Source: Hypericum androsaemum
Taxonomy: Eukaryota; Streptophyta; Magnoliopsida; Malpighiales; Hypericaceae
Length of the DNA: 64,000 nt
Direction of reading: 5' to 3'
Assembly: GCA_963995505.1 (NCBI GenBank)
Contig: OZ023181.1
Coordinates: 20,890,221-20,954,220, forward strand
This document shows, in pieces, positions 1 through 13,412 of this stretch (the stretch's first letter is position 1; each line of letters begins with the position of its first letter). The notes under the pieces are model-generated. The model was not told where the DNA came from and did not search any database. It saw nothing but the letters and a program-made list of their open reading frames with translations. Position numbers and translations under genes: made by a program.

Positions 1-2040
1 AGCAAATCTAGGGAAACAAACTAATCGAACAAGATCAGCTGGTGGTCTTCTTCCTTGCCAAGAACCCAGATCGGCCGCTCCTTCCTCTCTGCTCTCAATT
101 TCACCATCTCTGCTCCTCCCTCTCTTAAACAAACCACCGCCGCCGCCGTCATCATCTTCCTCCTGCTCTTTCCCTTTCCTAATTTTTGCTCCTCGCTCCT
201 ATCCCTAACGGCGACAACAGGAACCTCCTATCGTCTACGCGTTGGCCTTGAGGGAACTGCAGCGTCGTCGCACCTTCACCACATCGAGGATAGCTTGAAG
301 GACGGCTGGATCCAAGTCAAGGGCCAAGTCGGCTCAAGTCAAGGGCCAAATCGGCTCAAGTTAAGGGCCAAGTCACCTCCGTTTCGCCGAGGGATTGAAA
401 GCCGTCGGAGAGGATGGAGGACTAGTGAACGAAGATGAAAACCCAAGTCGAGATCAACGCCATTGAAGGGGGTTCGATCGCCACTATGAGTGCGGGTGCT
501 GGATCCAAGCCGTCGGAGTGTTGGGCCGCCGTCGGAGAGGTTGGGTACTTCGTTGTTGGTAGTAGCAAGAGGAACAAGAGGTTAAGGATGGGGACGATGG
601 TGAAGGAGGTGAAGTCGCCGACGAGGAAATTGCCATCGATTACAGAGATTGGGTCGTTTCTCGTCCGTCCCTTTTCTGCTGCCGGATGACGATGTAATTG
701 CCTTGCTCGGCTAAGGTGGACCTCGAAGTTCACCGCCGTAATCGGGTCATTTCTCGTCCGTCCCTTGATCTGGTTTTTGGTTTTGATTTGATTTCTAAGG
801 TTTGATCATGAATTTGGTTGATTGGAGGAAGAGAGGTAGAAGAAGAGATGATATCATCATTTTTTTTGTGCTAGGGGTATTTTTGTTATTTTATTGATAA
901 AAATGAAAAAAAGTGTTGCTAACGTGCGCCAGGGACCCAAAAGTATAATAAAAGCAAACTAGAGGAACTTTGGAATGCATTTTGTGAACAGAGGGAACTT
1001 TTGAGTATATTTAAGCAAATCCAGGGACTTGAGAATAATTTTCCCTATATAATGTCATATTCGTGATAAACCGCGGCATGCATGCCGACATCTTACGCAA
1101 ACTCTGTATGGGCCGGAAGAGGTCCATTGTACAGTTGCTGTCTTTTGAAGTAGGATGGTTTTTTTTGTTGATAATCTTTGAAGTAGGATGGTTGGAAGTC
1201 ATGGCTTCTTAGCTAGGGTGAGTCTCAACCCGACCAAACCTAATAAACTGTCCCACCAAAAGCACATCAAAAGGCTGAAAAATGTAAACTGTCACACCGA
1301 TTAGTATTTGGGTCGATGTCTGTGCAAACCGACCGACTCGGTCTGTGAGTTGGCGTCAAATTTCGACATCACCGTAATTACCGAATCACCGAAGGCTGCT
1401 GCTGCCCGCTACTCCTCCTCCCTTCTCTGTTTCCTTCCCGAATGTGAAAATAGGTGAGAAATCTAGGACGAGCTTCAATGGAAGCTTGCGAAGAACGGGA
1501 ATAGGAAGGGACAAAGAGAGAGAGAGAATGAAAATCCCAATTTTCTTGATATTCTTATTTACAAGTGAACACGTGTATATATACTACACAATAAACATCC
1601 ACATCAGCACCGACTTGTGTCCTGGATTGTTGTCATCTCTACTCATGTCATCTAAGTCAGCCCTATCGTCCAAGCCGAGCATGTCATCCAAGTCATCTTC
1701 GTTATCATCATCTTCAACCTCTCGAAGTGGATTTTCTTAAAGATAGCTCCGTACATCATCGTTCATACAAGTAACGTCATCTAACAGATTGTCAGCTGGT
1801 GTCTGGCCATCGATCATCGCTGCTCCACCTCCCTTTTTTGTTTCACCGCTGTTCCTCCTCACATCTCCGACTACCGTTGCTCCTCCTTACATCTCTGACT
1901 GCCGCTGCTCCTCCTTCCTTCAGTTCACACCGGCAAACCGATCATCAATTGGTTACACCGCCACACCGTGAAACCATCGGTATTTCCCTACACCGTCGGC
2001 CGAATTTATAGAAAATTAGCAACGTCAGTGTCGGCGGCAA
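1..2040. other. Repetitive intergenic DNA, no gene recognised
   Basis: Only short open frames are present and none resembles a protein family I know. The stretch holds a 22-bp triple repeat (313-378). It also holds an imperfect direct repeat of about 20 bp, a GTTTCTCGTCCGTCCC-type segment near 655 and again near 745, and low-complexity purine and AT tracts. The general look is of decayed transposon sequence, but I found no terminal repeats or target duplications that would classify it. The left edge of the window may cut an element. Confidence 0.4.
313..378 (+). repeat. 22-bp tandem repeat, three copies
   Basis: Three adjacent copies of a 22-bp unit containing CAAGTCAAGGGCCAAGTCGG start at 313, 335 and 357, with one to four mismatches between copies. 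The array sits inside a short open frame (55-438) that I do not believe is a gene. Confidence 0.8.
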
Positions 2041-2045
2041 AAAAT

Positions 2046-2220
2046 GGCCCAAAACCACGACACCAAATTTTCCTCACCCCTACTTCTTACCCATTGGCCG
2101 TTAATGGGCCTCTCAGTATTAGGTTTCGAGCCATTTATGGGCTCTACAAAAGCCCAAATAGAACCGAAATCCTCGGCCATTGGGCAATGTGGGTCCTCGA
2201 CCGTGGATCCTAAAACCCTA
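2046..2220 (+). promoter_or_regulatory. RH5 promoter: site II elements and telo-box
   Basis: TGGGCC/T site II motifs occur at 2046-2051 (reverse), 2105-2110, 2138-2143 and 2151-2156 (reverse). A telo-box (AAACCCTA) lies at 2213-2220, about 95 bases before the helicase ATG. In plants this pair of elements is typical of promoters for ribosome-biogenesis and translation genes, which suits a nucleolar-type RNA helicase. Binding is inferred from the motifs only. Confidence 0.6.
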
Positions 2221-2311
2221 GATTAAAACCTCCCCATTGTCCCTTCTTCCACCTCTTTGTCGCTCGATACTCGCTTCGCTTCAGGAGCTTCACTTAGACA
2301 AGGCACCAACC

Positions 2312-5818
<3,507 letters not shown>

Positions 5819-6496
5819 GCCATTCCGGCTCACGGAAGACAATCTCTTTGGTAAACAGCTCTATGTCCTCCCTCTCCTCTTTCAGGAATCTTCTGGTCAT
5901 CCTTCCTAGTTACATTAAGTTCATCATTATAGGTATCCAAGTTGTATTCAAGAAATTCATTATTGCTGACAAACATTTGATAAGTGTGCAAGTTTCCCTT
6001 GTGGTTCTTTCCAGACTTTCTATGGACTTCTCTCTTTCAGCTTCTTTTTTCTGGACTAATCTGGCTTACATTTAGCATCATTTTTAAAGGAAAAAAAAGC
6101 TGCCCCATTGGAACCTCGTTATTTGAAAGTGGGTAGCGTTTTCCTAATGTAATTAGGTCATTCCACCCAAAAAAAATTGTAATTAGGTCGTGTCTGGACC
6201 TTTTTTTTTTCAGGATCAGCCTTTGAATGTCTGAATCTCCTGTTTCAAAAATATGCGCGTTTTTTGGATTTTCCGAAGCCGAAAACGCTCATCTTTATGA
6301 ACGTTTTCGGCCGGGGAAAGTTCAGAATAGTGCAAATCACGGGATTGTTTTGATTAAAGACCAAGTTCAGCTTGTGATATTTCCATTTTGCGCTTGTTAT
6401 GACTGGACGGTAGTCCCCCCACATCAGAGTGGGCAGCATGAGAATGAACATTCCTTGCAAGTTGAAGGTCATCATCCTGCTCAGCTCTCGCGTCAA
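5819..6496 (+). other. RH5 3' flank, with a short perfect-arm hairpin
   Basis: AT-rich DNA after the RH5 stop with no believable open frame. It contains an inverted repeat at 6278-6311: 10-bp perfect arms (GCCGAAAACG and CGTTTTCGGC) enclosing a further 4-bp stem. The 3' end of the RH5 transcript should fall here, but I see no decisive polyadenylation signal. Confidence 0.5.
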
Positions 6497-7520
6497 ATGC
6501 TGCGTCGTCCATGAATTCGAGACGCCAGCATTAGGACCACTTATGTAAGATAATTCATTTCTGCCCAAAATATAATAATGGAAATGACCGAATTTTTCCA
6601 CGGAAGGCCGCCGGCAATTTTCTTCACCAATTCAAGAAAGCTAGAGCCGTTTTCTTGACCCAACAGAGATTGAAGAGGCACAATTCCGTCTTCTTATTTC
6701 TTTATCAACGGAAATGGAGAATAAAATGGCACAATCTACCAGGTGTCCAGTAGGTAACTTTCTCAGAAGCTGGATTGTGATTGATGGGAAGAACTTGTAG
6801 AGCATTGGTGTCCAAATTTGGACATGTAAATCCAGTCGGCGGCCTTACCGACGAAGCAAATTGTCGGGGCCGAGACACACGTCGATTTCTTTTAGCCAGT
6901 ACCATTAACTGAGTAGAAATTGCAAGATAGATACTCTGCATTTGTCAAAAGATAACGACCAATGAGCATGCAACATGAAAGACCGATTTGAAGAGGACTT
7001 TCAAGCATGGACTCGGAAGCTTACATGAAACCTCAACAGAAGCGTACACAAGTGAGTAAATGAATCCCGAATCCTCGAAAGATAACGAATTTTTATCTAT
7101 TTTTGTTTTAAATGTAAAGAATGCCAAAATAAATTGGAAGTTTTATTACCGAATAGTAAAAAAGAAACATCAGAAAATCCTCGTAATGACAGATTTCGTA
7201 CACGATCAAGGAGAACGGTCAAAGTAAAGATAGAACAAGGTTAGGAAAACTAGGGTGAACTAGAAAACTTCGCAGCAAGCTGTCATAAAATGACTTCAAA
7301 AGAACTTGCATGGAATTTCTTCCACTAAAGAACTTTCGGGAGGGCATACTCTTGGTAGTTATGGCGTGTTTAAGATAACCAACCTGCCATTTTCATACCG
7401 ACTAATTCGATATCTGGCCGAGATGTCTATTGTCTGAAGCAATGCGGTGTAAATGAAAGGAAATGGGAAGCGTGGTCTCCTTGCCCCATCAATTCCAGGA
7501 ACTTTCAGGTCCGGGTATAC
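6497..7520 (+). repeat. NLR1 upstream region, duplicated ahead of NLR2
   Basis: This stretch is homologous, with many indels, to 18150-19320 ahead of NLR2. Matching landmarks are GACGCCAGCATTAGGACC (6520s) against GACGCCAAGATTAGGACC (18168), CAACGGAAATGGA (6706 and 18697), CCACTAAAGAACTTTCGG (7322 and 19147), and GTCTGAAGCAATGC (7432 and 19240). The two NLR genes were therefore copied together with at least 1.2 kb of upstream DNA. No other gene is seen here. Confidence 0.75.
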
Positions 7521-7527
7521 CAACATC

Positions 7528-7537
7528 TATAAAAGGC
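7528..7537 (+). promoter_or_regulatory. Likely TATA box of NLR1
   Basis: CTATAAAAGG lies 148 bases before the NLR1 ATG, which would give a leader of about 120 bases. The leader holds one tiny upstream ORF (7574-7591, five codons plus stop). The aligned NLR2 site reads CTACAAAAAG, a degraded TATA. Confidence 0.6.
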
Positions 7538-7684
7538 AAGATACTGGAAACCTGTCAAACCACAAGAAACACCATGAAACCTCCTCATTAACCTTCAAAA
7601 CCCTCAAACACAAGAAATTCAACCCTTTCCAAATAGAAAAAGAAAAACCATAAAGATAGTACCATTCAGAAAAATAGAGCAAAC

Positions 7685-10537
7685 ATGGCTTCTATGGCAG
7701 TATCCTTTCTGATCATCAAACTGTCAGAGCTGCTGGAACACGAGGCACAGTTATTGGCAGGGGTCGAGCCAGACGTGCAATACATCAGGGACGAGCTCGA
7801 GTTTATGAAGGCTTTTCTGAGAGATGTAGACACGAAGACGGAGAATGATGATTTACTCAGAGCCTGGGTGAACCAAGTGAGAGATTTAGCTCATGACATG
7901 GAGGATGCCCTTGATTATTTCAGGTTGCGCCTTCTGCGCAATCATGGGCGTGGATTCTTTGCTTATCTTCAGAGCAATTCTTTCTTCATCAGGAGCTTGA
8001 GGGCTCGCCGAGGAATTGCTTGCCGAATGAGGAGCATTAAGTCCAGAGTCATAGCCATCTCGGAGGGTCACAGGAGATACTGCATCAGGAATGATAATAT
8101 GATACAGCACAGCCCTAGAGCCAATGGCGTTGCCCGCTTTGATAGTCAAGGAGATGCGCTTCTACTTGAAGAAGCTGATCTGGTTGGCATTGAAAAGCCA
8201 AAAAATGAGCTGATGGGTTGTCTATTTGGCGGAAAAGTTGATCGCGAGGTGGTTGCAGTTGTAGGGTTTGGAGGGCTGGGAAAAACCACTCTGGCGAGGA
8301 AAGTGTACGATGATGCAGAAGTGAAGATGCAGTTCAAGTTTCGAGCATGGATCACTGCTTCTCAATCATCCAAGACCGAAGAGCTCCTGAAAGACATCAT
8401 TAACCAATTGTTCCGTGCACAGAAAAGGCGAGCTCCTCGAGAAGTGGAGAGCATGAAGACCGACCAGCTCAAAGAATGGATCAACGAGTTCCTTCAGCAG
8501 AAGAGATACTTGATCGTCTTGGATGATCTCTGGCATGTCGGCACTTGGGATGCTGTCAAACATGCATTCCCCAACAACAAACTTGGAGGCCGAGTTCTGC
8601 TCACAACACGAAATACAGAAGTTGCCTCGACGTCCTGCGTAGACTCCCCGAACAATGTGTACCCCTTGCATCCACTGTCTCCGGAAGAATCGTGGACCCT
8701 ATTCTGTAAGAAGATATTCCAGCAAGACTCTTGCCCGCAACATCTGAAGGAAGTTGCAGACAGTATACTCAGAAGGTGCGAGGGATTGCCGCTCGCAATT
8801 GTGGCGATAAGTGGTGTTCTGGCGTCAAAGGAGAAGAACAGAATTCAGGAATGGGAGCTGATCCAGCGCAGCCTGGGTGCTGAATTAGAAGACAATGATA
8901 AATTGAAGAACATGACCAAAATATTGTCTTTAAGTTACAATGACCTGCCTTACTATCTAAAGTCTTGCCTGCTGTATTTCAGCCTCTTTCCAGAGGACCA
9001 AGTGGTCGAACACATGAGACTGATCCGGTTGTGGATAGCAGAAGGGTTTGTGAAGGGAAAAGATGGAAAGACACTAGAAGAAGTTGCAGAGAGCTACTTG
9101 AAGGAGTTGCTGAACAGAAGCTTGATCCAAGTTGCAGACTCAACCACTGAAGGACGAATCAAGACATGTCGAGTTCATGATCTCCTCCGGGAGATCATAA
9201 CTTCAATATCAAAAGAAGAAAACTTTGCCGCCATTGCTAAAGACAAAAAGGCAATGTGGCCTGAAAAGGCCCGGCGGTTGTCAGCTCGCAACTCCTCACC
9301 AAGCATACCACAGAGCCATGTCAAACCACGCCTTCGCTCACTGCTCATGTTTTGGGGGTTAGATTCCTTATCCGACTCTCCCATATGTAAGATACCTGCC
9401 AACGGCCTTAAGCTGCTCAACGTGCTTGATCTTCAAGGAGCACCCTTGGAGGATTTCCCAAGTGAAATATTCAACCTGACGCTTCTGAGGTATCTAAGTT
9501 TGAAGAACACCAAGGTCAAACACGTCCCAAGCTCGATCGGGAAGCTTCAAGACCTCGAGACGTTGGATCTGAAAGGCACGCAAGTCATGAAACTGCCTGT
9601 TGAGATCCTGAATCTGCAGAAACTGCGGCACCTAGCAGTATACCGTTATGTATTCCAAGATGATCCTTTTATGCACACAAAATGTGGATGCAATGTTCCA
9701 TTGCAGATAGGAAATCTGCAATCCTTGCAAAAGCTCTGTTTTGTGGCCGCAGATTATGGTGGCAAGACCTTGATGTCCGAGATCGGGAAGCTGATTCAGC
9801 TCAGGAGACTGGGCATCATCAAGTTGAGAACAAGTGACTGGAAAATCCTATGCTCTTCAATCGAGAAGCTGATCAATCTCCGAGCTTTGTCTGTCACATC
9901 AATAGCGAAGACTGAGATCCTTGACATGCAGTACATATCGTCCCCTCCTCGATTGCTGCAAAGGCTTTATCTGACCGGCCGCCTAGTGGCATTACCAGAC
10001 TGGATACCTTCACTTCATAGCTTGGAAAAGGTAGTTCTAAAGTGGAGTCGACTGAGCACTGACCCGTTACCATCTCTACAGCATCTGCCCAACCTGGTGC
10101 ACCTGGAGCTCGTGCAGGTGTACGACGGGGAGCTCCTGCAATTCCAAGCCGCCGGCTTCCAAAAGCTCAAGTTCCTGGGACTGAACAAAATGGGAAACCT
10201 CAAATCGATCGTCGTAGAAAAGGGAGCAATGCCTTTGCTAGAGGAGCTGATTGTTCAATGCTGCAAGTTGCTGCGGAAAGTGCCAACAGGTCTCGAACAC
10301 CTGACGAAGCTGAAATTGTTGCAACTGGTTGACATGGACAACGAACTAATAAATTCGCTCCGCCCTGACGGTGAAGGCGAGGACTTCAAGAAGGTTGCTC
10401 ACGTGGTGGAAGTTTCCTGCACCAGCCAGATCAACGGCAACTGGGACGTCCTCTCTGTGGAGAACATCAAAGACGGAGAGAATTGCAGCAGGGCTGACAG
10501 CTTCACCAAGAGACGTGAGCATCATGTCTGGAAATAA
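7685..10537 (+). CDS. NLR1: CC-NB-LRR immune receptor, RPM1-like
   Basis: A cytosolic or plasma-membrane-associated nucleotide-binding immune receptor, intronless, 950 residues. Its order is an Rx-type coiled coil (about 1-130, with an EDVID-like LAHDMEDALDYF near residue 70), then NB-ARC, then C-terminal LRRs (about 540-930). NB-ARC motifs: P-loop GFGGLGKTT (194-202), kinase-2 RYLIVLDDLW (274-283), RNBS-B LLTTRN, GLPLA (from 367) and a VHD form of the MHD switch (497-499). The P-loop has Phe where its paralogues have Met, and RNBS-A reads WITASQS instead of WITVSQS. The closest relative in the window is NLR2. RPM1-type proteins guard host targets such as RIN4, but the specificity here is unknown. 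Confidence 0.95.
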   Translation: MASMAVSFLIIKLSELLEHEAQLLAGVEPDVQYIRDELEFMKAFLRDVDTKTENDDLLRAWVNQVRDLAHDMEDALDYFRLRLLRNHGRGFFAYLQSNSFFIRSLRARRGIACRMRSIKSRVIAISEGHRRYCIRNDNMIQHSPRANGVARFDSQGDALLLEEADLVGIEKPKNELMGCLFGGKVDREVVAVVGFGGLGKTTLARKVYDDAEVKMQFKFRAWITASQSSKTEELLKDIINQLFRAQKRRAPREVESMKTDQLKEWINEFLQQKRYLIVLDDLWHVGTWDAVKHAFPNNKLGGRVLLTTRNTEVASTSCVDSPNNVYPLHPLSPEESWTLFCKKIFQQDSCPQHLKEVADSILRRCEGLPLAIVAISGVLASKEKNRIQEWELIQRSLGAELEDNDKLKNMTKILSLSYNDLPYYLKSCLLYFSLFPEDQVVEHMRLIRLWIAEGFVKGKDGKTLEEVAESYLKELLNRSLIQVADSTTEGRIKTCRVHDLLREIITSISKEENFAAIAKDKKAMWPEKARRLSARNSSPSIPQSHVKPRLRSLLMFWGLDSLSDSPICKIPANGLKLLNVLDLQGAPLEDFPSEIFNLTLLRYLSLKNTKVKHVPSSIGKLQDLETLDLKGTQVMKLPVEILNLQKLRHLAVYRYVFQDDPFMHTKCGCNVPLQIGNLQSLQKLCFVAADYGGKTLMSEIGKLIQLRRLGIIKLRTSDWKILCSSIEKLINLRALSVTSIAKTEILDMQYISSPPRLLQRLYLTGRLVALPDWIPSLHSLEKVVLKWSRLSTDPLPSLQHLPNLVHLELVQVYDGELLQFQAAGFQKLKFLGLNKMGNLKSIVVEKGAMPLLEELIVQCCKLLRKVPTGLEHLTKLKLLQLVDMDNELINSLRPDGEGEDFKKVAHVVEVSCTSQINGNWDVLSVENIKDGENCSRADSFTKRREHHVWK

Positions 10538-10760
10538 CTAAATACAGAAACTTGTAGATACCTCCCAGATGGGACTGTGCATATTTCCTGTAAATACCTT
10601 GTACATAGAATCCATGGAAGCAATAAAATTGTACACTTACTACAATTGTTGTAAAGATGAGATCTTTACTATCTACACACTCCTACAAGCACCTAACCAA
10701 TGAGAAAACATTTTGGATGCGCCAGCCTATATGCAGTTGAGATATCAGATTCAAACTAAT
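10538..10760 (+). repeat. NLR-type 3' flank, copy at NLR1
   Basis: The 3' flank of NLR1 contains landmarks that recur after RLK1, NLR2 and RLK2: a TAAATACAGAAACTTGTA-type segment, TATTTCCTGTAAATACCTTG, AATCCATGGAAGCAATAAAA and GAGATCTTTACTATC. The AATAAAA in it probably serves as polyadenylation signal. A solo LTR then splits the flank, which resumes near 11161. Confidence 0.75.
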
Positions 10761-10780
10761 CAAAAGAACAAGAAGGTCTC

Positions 10781-11149
10781 TGTTACGTGGAGGATGACAT
10801 CTAGAGCGCAGACGACCGGAAGATGGAAGAGAGACGACCGAAGAAATACATGTTAATGTAATAGCTACTTTATTAAGTTGTTGGGCCTGTGTCTTATGTT
10901 AAGCCCATCTAGACTTATTTTAACTTATTGCCTAGTTTTTGGTTGTTAAACCCACTAGTGGCATTCTAGGTTGTCTGAGTTATAAATATAAGAATAATGG
11001 ACGGAGAAAGGGCTTTTTTGGCCATCTTAAATGAAACTCGGTTATCAAGTTGTTGCAACTCGGTAAAATTTTTACTGAAACTCCCTAAATTTAGGTTGTT
11101 TAGAGGTCGAATCCTTCTCGAATTGCTCCTGGAGGTTTATCGTGTAACA
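10781..11149. mobile_element. Solo LTR (369 bp), retrotransposon remnant
   Basis: The element begins TGTTACG and ends CGTGTAACA, so it has the TG...CA ends of an LTR with matching inverted tips. GTCTC precedes it and GTCTA follows it, a likely 5-bp target duplication with one change. Inside is a TATA-like TTATAAATATA. The homologous flank after RLK1 (around 17095) lacks the segment, which supports an insertion after the flank was duplicated. No internal retrotransposon genes remain. Confidence 0.75.
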
Positions 11150-11160
11150 GTCTAAGCCAT

Positions 11161-11290
11161 GCATAATCAAATTATGGGTCAGGCATGAATTCAAGATGCC
11201 AACATTAGGACAAAGGACGCCAGGAACTAAGATAATTCATTTGTGTAAAAAGAATCCGCAATTTTCATACCCCGCAAAGAAAGGTCGAAA
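11161..11290 (+). repeat. Cluster repeat CATGAATTCAAGATGCC, copy 2 of 4
   Basis: A segment of about 130 bp containing GGCATGAATTCAAGATGCC and AAGGACGCCAGGAACTAAGA recurs at 17109-17230, and in more diverged form at 6497-6640 and 18150-18265. It marks the duplicated spacers of the immune cluster. Confidence 0.8.
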
Positions 11291-11456
11291 TTTGAGTTGG
11301 GTATATCACATCACACGATGTCAAAGAATGGAACTTATGATAACGTTAGAATTTCCATTTCTAATATAAATTTAATATTTTGAATGCAATTATTAGAATT
11401 ATTTTATTCTTAAAAAAATTTATTCGTAAATTGAATCTAACAGGTTTCCATGGCAT

Positions 11457-11488
11457 ATTTACAAGTTTCTGTATTTACTTATTTTCAG
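11457..11488 (-). repeat. Inverted copy of the NLR 3'-end motif
   Basis: These 32 bases are the exact reverse complement of 27371-27402, the segment just past the NLR stop relic behind RLK2. The fragment abuts the LINE relic that follows, so it probably arose in a rearrangement linked to that element. Confidence 0.8.
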
Positions 11489-12290
11489 ACATGATGCTCC
11501 CAAAGTTAAGAATTTCATTTGGCGCTTGGTTAAAAGTGGGATTTTTACTGCTGCGAACCTTTTCAAACGGTAAGGTTGAATGTTCCCACGCCCGGGCTAC
11601 TTGGATGGCGAGCCCTCTTATCTGCTGTGCCTCTATTTCTGTTTGTGCCTGGTTTGATCATACCTTATCTCTTTTTAGTATTCAAGGTTCCAAAGATTTG
11701 ATTTATTTAGCCTTTTATACCTGTTGGTGTATTTGGAATGCTAGAAATAAGTATTTTTTTTTTGGTACTAAGATTAATTCTCTCTTAACTGCTAATCTTG
11801 CCTCTAATTTTTGTAATGAATATTTACAGGTCAATAGACCCTCTTCCAATTTTGTTGTCACTCAAACTTCATGGTGTGCTTCGGATAGGGGCGAGATGAA
11901 GTTCAATTATGATACATCTTGGATTGAAGGTACGTCTTTGTCGGAGATTGCTACAATTGATAGGAACTCTGAAGGCCTCCCTGTGCGAGGTCAGACATGT
12001 CAGTTTGCTGCAAGGTCTCCTCTTAAAGCGGGATAACTGGCGATTTTCGCGTGCTACCAGGATTCTAAGTCCATCATCGAGACGGATTCCTGCCTCTCCT
12101 TCCTCTTCCTTTGCAACCCTCAGCCGTCTATTGATTGGGAGGAGGAATTTCTTTGCCCTTTTGCACTCTTAGACATGTTCCTAGATCTTATAACACGGTT
12201 GCAGATTAGGTTTGTAGATTTTGCAGGCTCAATCTTCTTCCTTTTGATTGGGTTGTTAATGACGCTTATGAACTTGATGTTTGCTTAATG
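11489..12290 (+). pseudogene. LINE-type retroelement relic (zf-RVT and RNase H domains)
   Basis: The reading frames are broken by frameshifts, but the pieces are clear. The frame near 11489-11570 reads APKVKNFIWRLVKSGIFTAA, typical of the reverse-transcriptase zinc-binding domain of plant LINEs. Around 11720-11750 comes CWCIWNARNK. Around 11870-11930 comes WCASDRGEMKFNYDTSW, the start of the plant RNase H-like domain. After a frameshift near 12040, DSKSIIETDS and VPRSYNTVAD (12068-12210) complete the RNase H signature. It is the 3' end of a non-LTR element, not a working host gene. Confidence 0.8.
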
Positions 12291-12299
12291 CTGACTCTT

Positions 12300-13310
12300 C
12301 CACTTAATTTTATGATTAATATTTATCTTAAAATAAAACTTGATATTAAGAAAACCCAGTAATGTTAAGCTACAGTGGATACAAAAAATGGAAAGGGAAA
12401 TATTGAATTTGGCGTCGTGTCTACATCGCTAGTGCCAGTCCGATGCAGGAGCCGAGATGGCTGCCGCTGCGTTGATTTTACTAAAAGCTGAGCAATTACT
12501 TCGGGGAGCCATCAGGAGGTTGGTACTTGGTCCTCTCAACTAACAAAATCGAATCACCATAAATATTTAATCACCTAGAGACGATGGGTATGATATGGAT
12601 AGATTCATAAGAACCTTACCCATATTCTAATTTTGGGATGTGGACTATATCTTACCGTCGATCTTAGATTTAATTACTATCAGACACATACTCTTATTCT
12701 CAATATCGATTGATCATGGCTTATGCCTTTTTGTTTGCCATCCCTATCAAAACAGGCGTTAGAGGACCAACTTTTCGAGAAGAGGAAGACTATAAGCCAT
12801 GGATCAATTGAAGTTTTGCAGTTGCTGTTGAATTCTTGGACCCCATCGCATTATTGCACCCACAGACTACGAAGATATTGTTAGTCCATCCATGACATTG
12901 ATGTTTGGTAAAATGTGGAAACAATATTAGAAAATAGAAAATAAAGTTGGACAAGAAATATAAAATTTAAGATAATATTTAGTTGAAAATTTAATGTAAC
13001 AACAAATTTAGATGGACAATTTTCCATATTTAGTGGAAACAAAATATATTTTTTGGGATCAAGTTGTATTTAAAATGAAGTTTGAAATATTGTCACTTTA
13101 TATCATATGAATGGGCGATCATAAAATTGCTTATTAAGATACACGACATTAAATTTGCAATTGCAGATAGCAAATGATAAAAACACGTATAAAATTGAAC
13201 ACGGAAGAGTAGTGAAAATATTTTTTGTTTAACCAAGATTGAAAAAAACATGACATGATTCAATCCAATTCACCTGTCCCAAAAAAGTCGAGAAAAAGAA
13301 AATTACTGGA
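12300..13310. other. AT-rich spacer before RLK1
   Basis: No coding potential, structured repeat or RNA gene was recognised. The right part is increasingly AT-rich. Confidence 0.5.
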
Positions 13311-13320
13311 GTCGCCAACA

Positions 13321-13330
13321 ATATATATAG
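13321..13330 (+). promoter_or_regulatory. Likely TATA box of RLK1
   Basis: ATATATATAG lies 92 bases before the RLK1 ATG, a usual distance for a plant TATA box with a leader of about 60 bases. Confidence 0.55.
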
Positions 13331-13412
13331 AGAGGACTGAGAGTCCATAAATAAATCATACCACCTTTGAAAAATAAATAAATAAATCTCATAACCACAG
13401 AGAGCATACAAG

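Noticed and set aside
55..689. Two overlapping + strand frames at the left edge as genes
   Set aside because: Low complexity, tandem repeat content, no family similarity and no splice or promoter context.
2237..2311. In-frame upstream ATG extending RH5 by 25 residues
   Set aside because: The extension (MSLLPPLCRS...) does not resemble RH5 proteins, and the ATG at 2312 has a better context (ACCATGGG).
11380..12036. Open frame of 218 codons as a host gene
   Set aside because: Its pieces match the zf-RVT and RNase H domains of LINEs, in shifting frames, so it is a relic.
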